Assembly: GCA_900557385.1 (NCBI GenBank)
Contig: USSP01000062.1
Coordinates: 1 to 8,983 of the forward strand
Length of the DNA stretch: 8,983 nucleotides
Direction: 5' to 3'
DNA from: an uncultured Lachnospiraceae bacterium
GTDB lineage: Bacteria; Bacillota; Clostridia; Lachnospirales; Lachnospiraceae
Position 1 is the stretch's first letter, and each line of letters opens with the position of its first letter. Below the pieces are notes generated by a model. It saw only the letters and a list, made by a program, of their open reading frames with translations. It had not been told where the DNA came from and ran no database searches. Of this stretch, positions 6,130-8,983 are shown one piece after another. The position numbers and the translations under genes were made by a program.

Positions 6130-6615
6130 TTACATCCGTTTTTCGAGGATGCTGTGGGCTATGTAATAGGTAAGGAAAAATACCAGGAGAAGCAGCACCA
6201 TGAATTTGCTGACCACCGGATAGAAGAAGCCTCCAATGAGAAACACGGCATAGATGGCTGCGACCAGGGTGATGGTGGCAATGCGGATCGACTTTGAGGC
6301 AATTTCCACATTGCGCTCGTCGGTCACCTTCAGCCTTGCCTCCTTCAGCTTGGTTTCATCCTGCAAAAGGCGCCGGTTCCGGATAAGCATCACCGCACCT
6401 GCCGCCACCAGCCCCACACCAACACCGGAATAGACCCCCAACATGAAATCATCCAGTTTTCTATCTGTGAAAAATTCCGTGCAAAAAGCAATGACCGCGG
6501 TAATCAATCCAATCACAATCACCAACCACATATATTTATTCTTGTTTTCCAGTTTCTTGCGGTATTCCGCATTATTCTGTGCTTTCGTTATTTCAAATAG
6601 ACAAAATCCTCTCAT
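6130..6615 (-). CDS. Four-helix membrane protein, DUF2178-like, partner of XRE regulator
   Basis: This 161-residue protein has four predicted membrane helices, at about residues 29-46, 58-78, 112-130 and 136-155. Between the two pairs lies a charged cytoplasmic segment with VTDERNVEIASKS (about 97-109). That DER(N/D)VEI pattern and the pairing with a small XRE regulator match the DUF2178-like proteins common in Firmicutes, whose function is unknown. ATG 6615 overlaps the stop of the upstream regulator by four bases (ATGA), and AGGAGG lies ten bases upstream within that gene, so the two should be translationally coupled. The C-terminal end nearly abuts the convergent small membrane peptide gene, with one base between the two stop codons. 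No terminator was found downstream. The assignment to DUF2178 specifically is from recall and could be a neighbouring DUF. Confidence 0.82.
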   Translation of the reverse strand: MRGFCLFEITKAQNNAEYRKKLENKNKYMWLVIVIGLITAVIAFCTEFFTDRKLDDFMLGVYSGVGVGLVAAGAVMLIRNRRLLQDETKLKEARLKVTDERNVEIASKSIRIATITLVAAIYAVFLIGGFFYPVVSKFMVLLLLVFFLTYYIAHSILEKRM

Positions 6616-6821
6616 ATGTTCTCATCCTCCTCATCAAAAACAAATAAATCTTCAATCGTTACTCCAAAAAACTGGGCCAGTTTATGAGCCAACACCAATG
6701 ATGCCTTGTATTTACCGCTTTCCAACGATATGATGGTCTGTCTGGTCACATCTACGGCGTCTGCCAGTTCACTCTGGGTTACTCCCCGTTCTTTGCGAAA
6801 ATCCTGAATTTTTGTTTTCAT
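6612..6821 (-). CDS. Small XRE-family (Cro/CI-type) transcriptional regulator
   Basis: This 69-residue protein is essentially one helix-turn-helix domain. MKTKIQDFRKERGVTQSELA leads into the recognition region DVTRQTIISLESGKY (residues 24-38), then a helix and the end FFGVTIEDLFVFDEEDENI. It probably binds DNA as a dimer and represses its own operon; three TTTACATT boxes 23 bp apart cover its promoter. The frame is open to 6881, but the conserved domain begins at ATG 6821 and AGAGAGA lies just upstream (a modest ribosome binding site). The 4-base overlap with the downstream membrane protein gene indicates a two-gene unit of the type in which the regulator controls a membrane protein. The inducing signal is unknown. 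Confidence 0.93.
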   Translation of the reverse strand: MKTKIQDFRKERGVTQSELADAVDVTRQTIISLESGKYKASLVLAHKLAQFFGVTIEDLFVFDEEDENI

Positions 6822-6883
6822 ACTTATCTCTCTTTCCCTCATTTCGTCTTTTCTGTTGTTTGAATTTCGAGTGTTAAGCATGC

Positions 6884-6949
6884 TTTACATTTTGAGTATA
6901 GTACACTTTACATTTGATGTCAAGTGTGTTTTACATTTTATAATGTAAA
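6884..6949. promoter_or_regulatory. Operator cluster: three phased TTTACATT boxes plus one inverted copy
   Basis: TTTACATT occurs at 6884-6891, 6907-6914 and 6930-6937, each exactly 23 bp after the last. An inverted copy AATGTAAA (6942-6949) forms a perfect 8-bp-arm palindrome with the third box across a 4-base gap. The middle box sits in a larger dyad centred on 6915, with ACACTT (6903-6908) and ACAT (6910-6913) matched by ATGT (6917-6920) and AAGTGT (6922-6927). The boxes cover the transcription start, the -35/-10 spacer and the region upstream of the -35 of the XRE promoter. They are most simply the autoregulatory sites of the XRE protein. Confidence 0.72.
6895..6923 (-). promoter_or_regulatory. 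Near-consensus promoter of the XRE/membrane-protein operon
   Basis: On the minus strand TTGACA (6923-6918) is a perfect -35 box. TATACT (6900-6895) is one base from the -10 consensus, and the spacer is 17 bp. The expected start is near 6888, giving a leader of about 65 bases before ATG 6821. Such a strong promoter fits a gene held down by a repressor. Confidence 0.87.
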
Positions 6950-6981
6950 TAGGGACTAAACAAAGTATTTTGAAAGTTATC

Positions 6982-8283
6982 CTATAGTTTAAAGAAATGT
7001 TGGTTATACAGTTTTAGTATTAATTCTGCGAATAATGTATTTGCCCACGCAAACCATGATCTTGTATAGTCCTTTGGATTATTTGGGGAGAAAGATTCAT
7101 GCATAAAACCAGTATCTGCATCTGTTGCCAATATCATCTCTAGACACATCTTAATCTCATTTTCACTATTAGATGTAAGTGCCTGCATAATTAGTGCAAT
7201 ATGCCAAATATATCCTTGCGGCGTATGAGGGCTTCCGATACCGCTTGCGTACTTTCCAGTATAATAATAAGGATTATCGTGAGATAAAATAAAACGCCGT
7301 GTGTTTTGATAAATAGGATCATTAATGCTGCAATATCCAAAGTACGGTGCGGATAATAAACTGGGAGAATTTGCATCATCCATTAACAAGTGATTCCCCA
7401 GTCCATCTACTTCATAAGCGTATATTTCTTTGTATTTTTCATGGTGAATAATTCCAAAAACTTCTATGCCGTTTTGAATTTCATCTGCTAATTTTTCAAA
7501 GTCATTTGCCAAGTCATTGTCTTTATAAACATAAATCAATATTTCTTTAGCATGCTTTAATGCAACCACAGCCATCATATTTGATGGAATTAAATAATTA
7601 TACGTACAAGCATCATCAGAAGGCCGGAATCCAGACCACGTCAAGCCAGTATAACCTATCATATTGCCAAAACCATTATTAGACAATGTATCATAAGGGA
7701 CGCTTGCAGACTCTCGTACAAATGTATAGTTAGAATTTTTATGATCTTGTTCTAACCTAAATAAGTTATATATATTTTTCATGCATAACAGACTTTTTTG
7801 TGTAAAAATACGTGTATTTCCTGTTTCTTTGTAATATGAATACATTAATTCTATAACGTTGCAAAGAGAATCAACTTCGTATTTTCTTTCCCAAACCATA
7901 GGATGCTCCCATGTCCTGTCTCGGTAAGCAAACCCTTTTGGCTCATAGTTAAATGCATTTGCGTAGCAATCAATTAATGTACAATCCAGTTGCTTATCTA
8001 TAATACCAGTAATAATCGAATCCAGTTGCCTATCCTGACTGGCGAATGCAATATACGGTCTGATTTGTGCTGTACTGTCCCGCAACCACATTGCGGGAAT
8101 ATCACCCGTAATAACAAAGTAACTATTATCCGGTAATTGTTTTACTGTAGTTTGTATTGTATTTAAAAAACACTGTCTAAACATTACAGAAAGTTGGGAA
8201 TTATATGGTTGCAATGCCTTGGCTATCTCGTCTGCTTTATCCAATAGTATTTTAGGAATACTAACATCACTTATTTTATCCAT
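6982..8283 (-). CDS. GH125 exo-alpha-1,6-mannosidase
   Basis: This 433-residue protein, the full length of the family, carries GH125 hallmarks: GDIPAMWLRDS (60-70), WERKYEVDSLC (131-141), GFRPSDDACTYNYLIPSN (218-235), SPHTPQGYIWHIAL (351-364) and GFMHESFSPNN (392-402). By comparison with the characterised Clostridium perfringens enzyme, the catalytic acid should be one of Asp223/Asp224 and the base Glu396. The family removes alpha-1,6-linked mannose by an inverting mechanism. No signal peptide is seen, so it probably acts in the cytoplasm on imported mannosides. It follows the GH38 gene by 55 bp and is likely cotranscribed with it. The purine-rich GGAAGG (8298-8303) is an unusually long 14 bases before ATG 8283. 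Base composition is clearly lower in G+C than in the genes on both sides, suggesting a separate origin. No terminator was found after the stop. Confidence 0.93.
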   Translation of the reverse strand: MDKISDVSIPKILLDKADEIAKALQPYNSQLSVMFRQCFLNTIQTTVKQLPDNSYFVITGDIPAMWLRDSTAQIRPYIAFASQDRQLDSIITGIIDKQLDCTLIDCYANAFNYEPKGFAYRDRTWEHPMVWERKYEVDSLCNVIELMYSYYKETGNTRIFTQKSLLCMKNIYNLFRLEQDHKNSNYTFVRESASVPYDTLSNNGFGNMIGYTGLTWSGFRPSDDACTYNYLIPSNMMAVVALKHAKEILIYVYKDNDLANDFEKLADEIQNGIEVFGIIHHEKYKEIYAYEVDGLGNHLLMDDANSPSLLSAPYFGYCSINDPIYQNTRRFILSHDNPYYYTGKYASGIGSPHTPQGYIWHIALIMQALTSNSENEIKMCLEMILATDADTGFMHESFSPNNPKDYTRSWFAWANTLFAELILKLYNQHFFKL

Positions 8284-8338
8284 TCTTTTTATTTTAACCT
8301 TCCTTTTGATAAAATATCTGTAACTACTCCAGAACGTT

Positions 8339-8983
8339 TCAGATTGTAAACCGCAACGTTATAATCTCAAAATTGCTTACCGGAAGCGTAACCTCATCAC
8401 CGCTTCCTACCTCTTCCATATCATTTTCTGACAGGTCGCAAAGGATGATTTCCCTGGTCGGAATACCAAATTTCACAACCGGCCTGGACTTTCTGTCCCA
8501 GGCATCATACAGCCTTACAATAAAACCATTTCCGTCCTCTGCCTGTTTTACGGTTTCGATGACGATATTGGGGCAGTCGCAGGATACAAGGCTGAATTCT
8601 GACGGCAGCCTTCCTCCACCAACTGTCTGCACAGCCTCCAACGGGCGGTTAAGAAGATAGGCCTCCTCCACCGTATGTCCATCCCGGAAGCTTCCTTTAT
8701 GGGGCAGCAGGGAATAGGTAAAGCTGTGTTCACCCTGGTCGGCTTCTGTATTGGGATAGGTGCCGCACTTTATCAATGTCAGCTTGATCTCACCGCCCTC
8801 CGCACTGTAACCGTATTTGCAGTTATTGAGAAGGCTTACGCCATAGCCATCCTCCGAGAGATCGCCCCATTTTTGTGCACACACCTCAAATTTTGCCTGA
8901 TCCCAGCTTGTATTTTTATGTGTCGCACGTTCCACATTTCCAAACTGGATATCGTAGGTCGCCTTATTGGTGTGTACTGTCGT
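8339..8983 (-). CDS. GH38 alpha-mannosidase, C-terminal part (5' end outside the window)
   Basis: The frame is open from the window edge, giving 214 residues of a longer protein. The content matches the C-terminal beta-rich region of bacterial GH38 alpha-mannosidases: AQKWGDLSEDGYGVSLLNN, then KYGY, LTLIKCGTYPNTEADQGEH, SLLPHKGSF and, near the end, a strand-rich finish on FEIITLRFTI. GH38 enzymes are zinc-dependent retaining alpha-mannosidases; the metal site and nucleophile lie in the missing N-terminal part. A GTG at 8935 is not a start, because the conserved sequence (TYDIQFGNVERATHKNTSWD) continues upstream through it. It sits upstream of the GH125 gene in the same direction, which suggests a shared alpha-mannoside degradation operon. 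Its base composition is like that of the rest of the window and unlike the GH125 gene. Confidence 0.93.
   Translation of the reverse strand, partial: TTVHTNKATYDIQFGNVERATHKNTSWDQAKFEVCAQKWGDLSEDGYGVSLLNNCKYGYSAEGGEIKLTLIKCGTYPNTEADQGEHSFTYSLLPHKGSFRDGHTVEEAYLLNRPLEAVQTVGGGRLPSEFSLVSCDCPNIVIETVKQAEDGNGFIVRLYDAWDRKSRPVVKFGIPTREIILCDLSENDMEEVGSGDEVTLPVSNFEIITLRFTI

Noticed and set aside
6133..6151. CATCC/GGATG hairpin after the small membrane peptide gene as a terminator
   Set aside because: There is no T-run after it on either strand, and it lies inside the 3' coding end of the opposing membrane-protein gene.

Overview
The window is about 9 kb from what looks like a gut-type Clostridia genome, most likely Lachnospiraceae. 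This rests on protein style, strong AGGAGG-type ribosome binding sites, and the gene set (GlpA-like two-gene oxidoreductase operon, GH38 plus GH125 mannosidases, XRE/membrane-protein pair). It is an inference from gene content, not a database result. Nearly all genes lie on the minus strand, so the text runs right to left for most operons.

Right end (6982-8983, minus): the 3' end of a GH38 alpha-mannosidase, then a complete GH125 exo-alpha-1,6-mannosidase. Together they suit stepwise trimming of alpha-mannosides such as N-glycans or yeast mannan. The GH125 gene is clearly more AT-rich than its neighbours and may have been acquired separately.

Middle right (6130-6950, minus): a small XRE-type repressor and a four-helix membrane protein of the DUF2178-like kind, joined by a 4-base ATGA overlap. 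Their near-consensus promoter is covered by three TTTACATT boxes exactly 23 bp apart plus one inverted copy, which looks like an autoregulatory operator cluster. 

Middle (5395-6128): a histidine phosphatase gene (minus) faces a plus-strand pair: a CxxC-containing membrane protein whose 5' end appears frameshifted or uses a rare start, and a 29-residue single-helix membrane peptide with a good ribosome binding site.

Left middle (2864-4706, minus): a LacI-family regulator with an extended -10 promoter, followed 36 bp later by an MgtC/SapB membrane protein, closing with a strong intrinsic terminator.

Left (6-2863, minus): a GlpA-like FAD enzyme with a C-terminal four-cysteine [2Fe-2S] domain, followed immediately by a second FAD/NAD oxidoreductase. 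This pair resembles the anaerobic glycerol-3-phosphate dehydrogenase-type clusters of Clostridia. Its leader carries an intrinsic terminator between the likely promoter and the start codon, suggesting transcription attenuation. Just upstream sits an elaborate nested palindrome that no gene explains.

No rRNA, tRNA, CRISPR array, transposase or phage gene was seen. The items most worth a second look are the structured intergenic element plus leader terminator at 2593-2863, the 23-bp-phased operators, the hidden small membrane protein, and the broken-looking zinc-ribbon gene.
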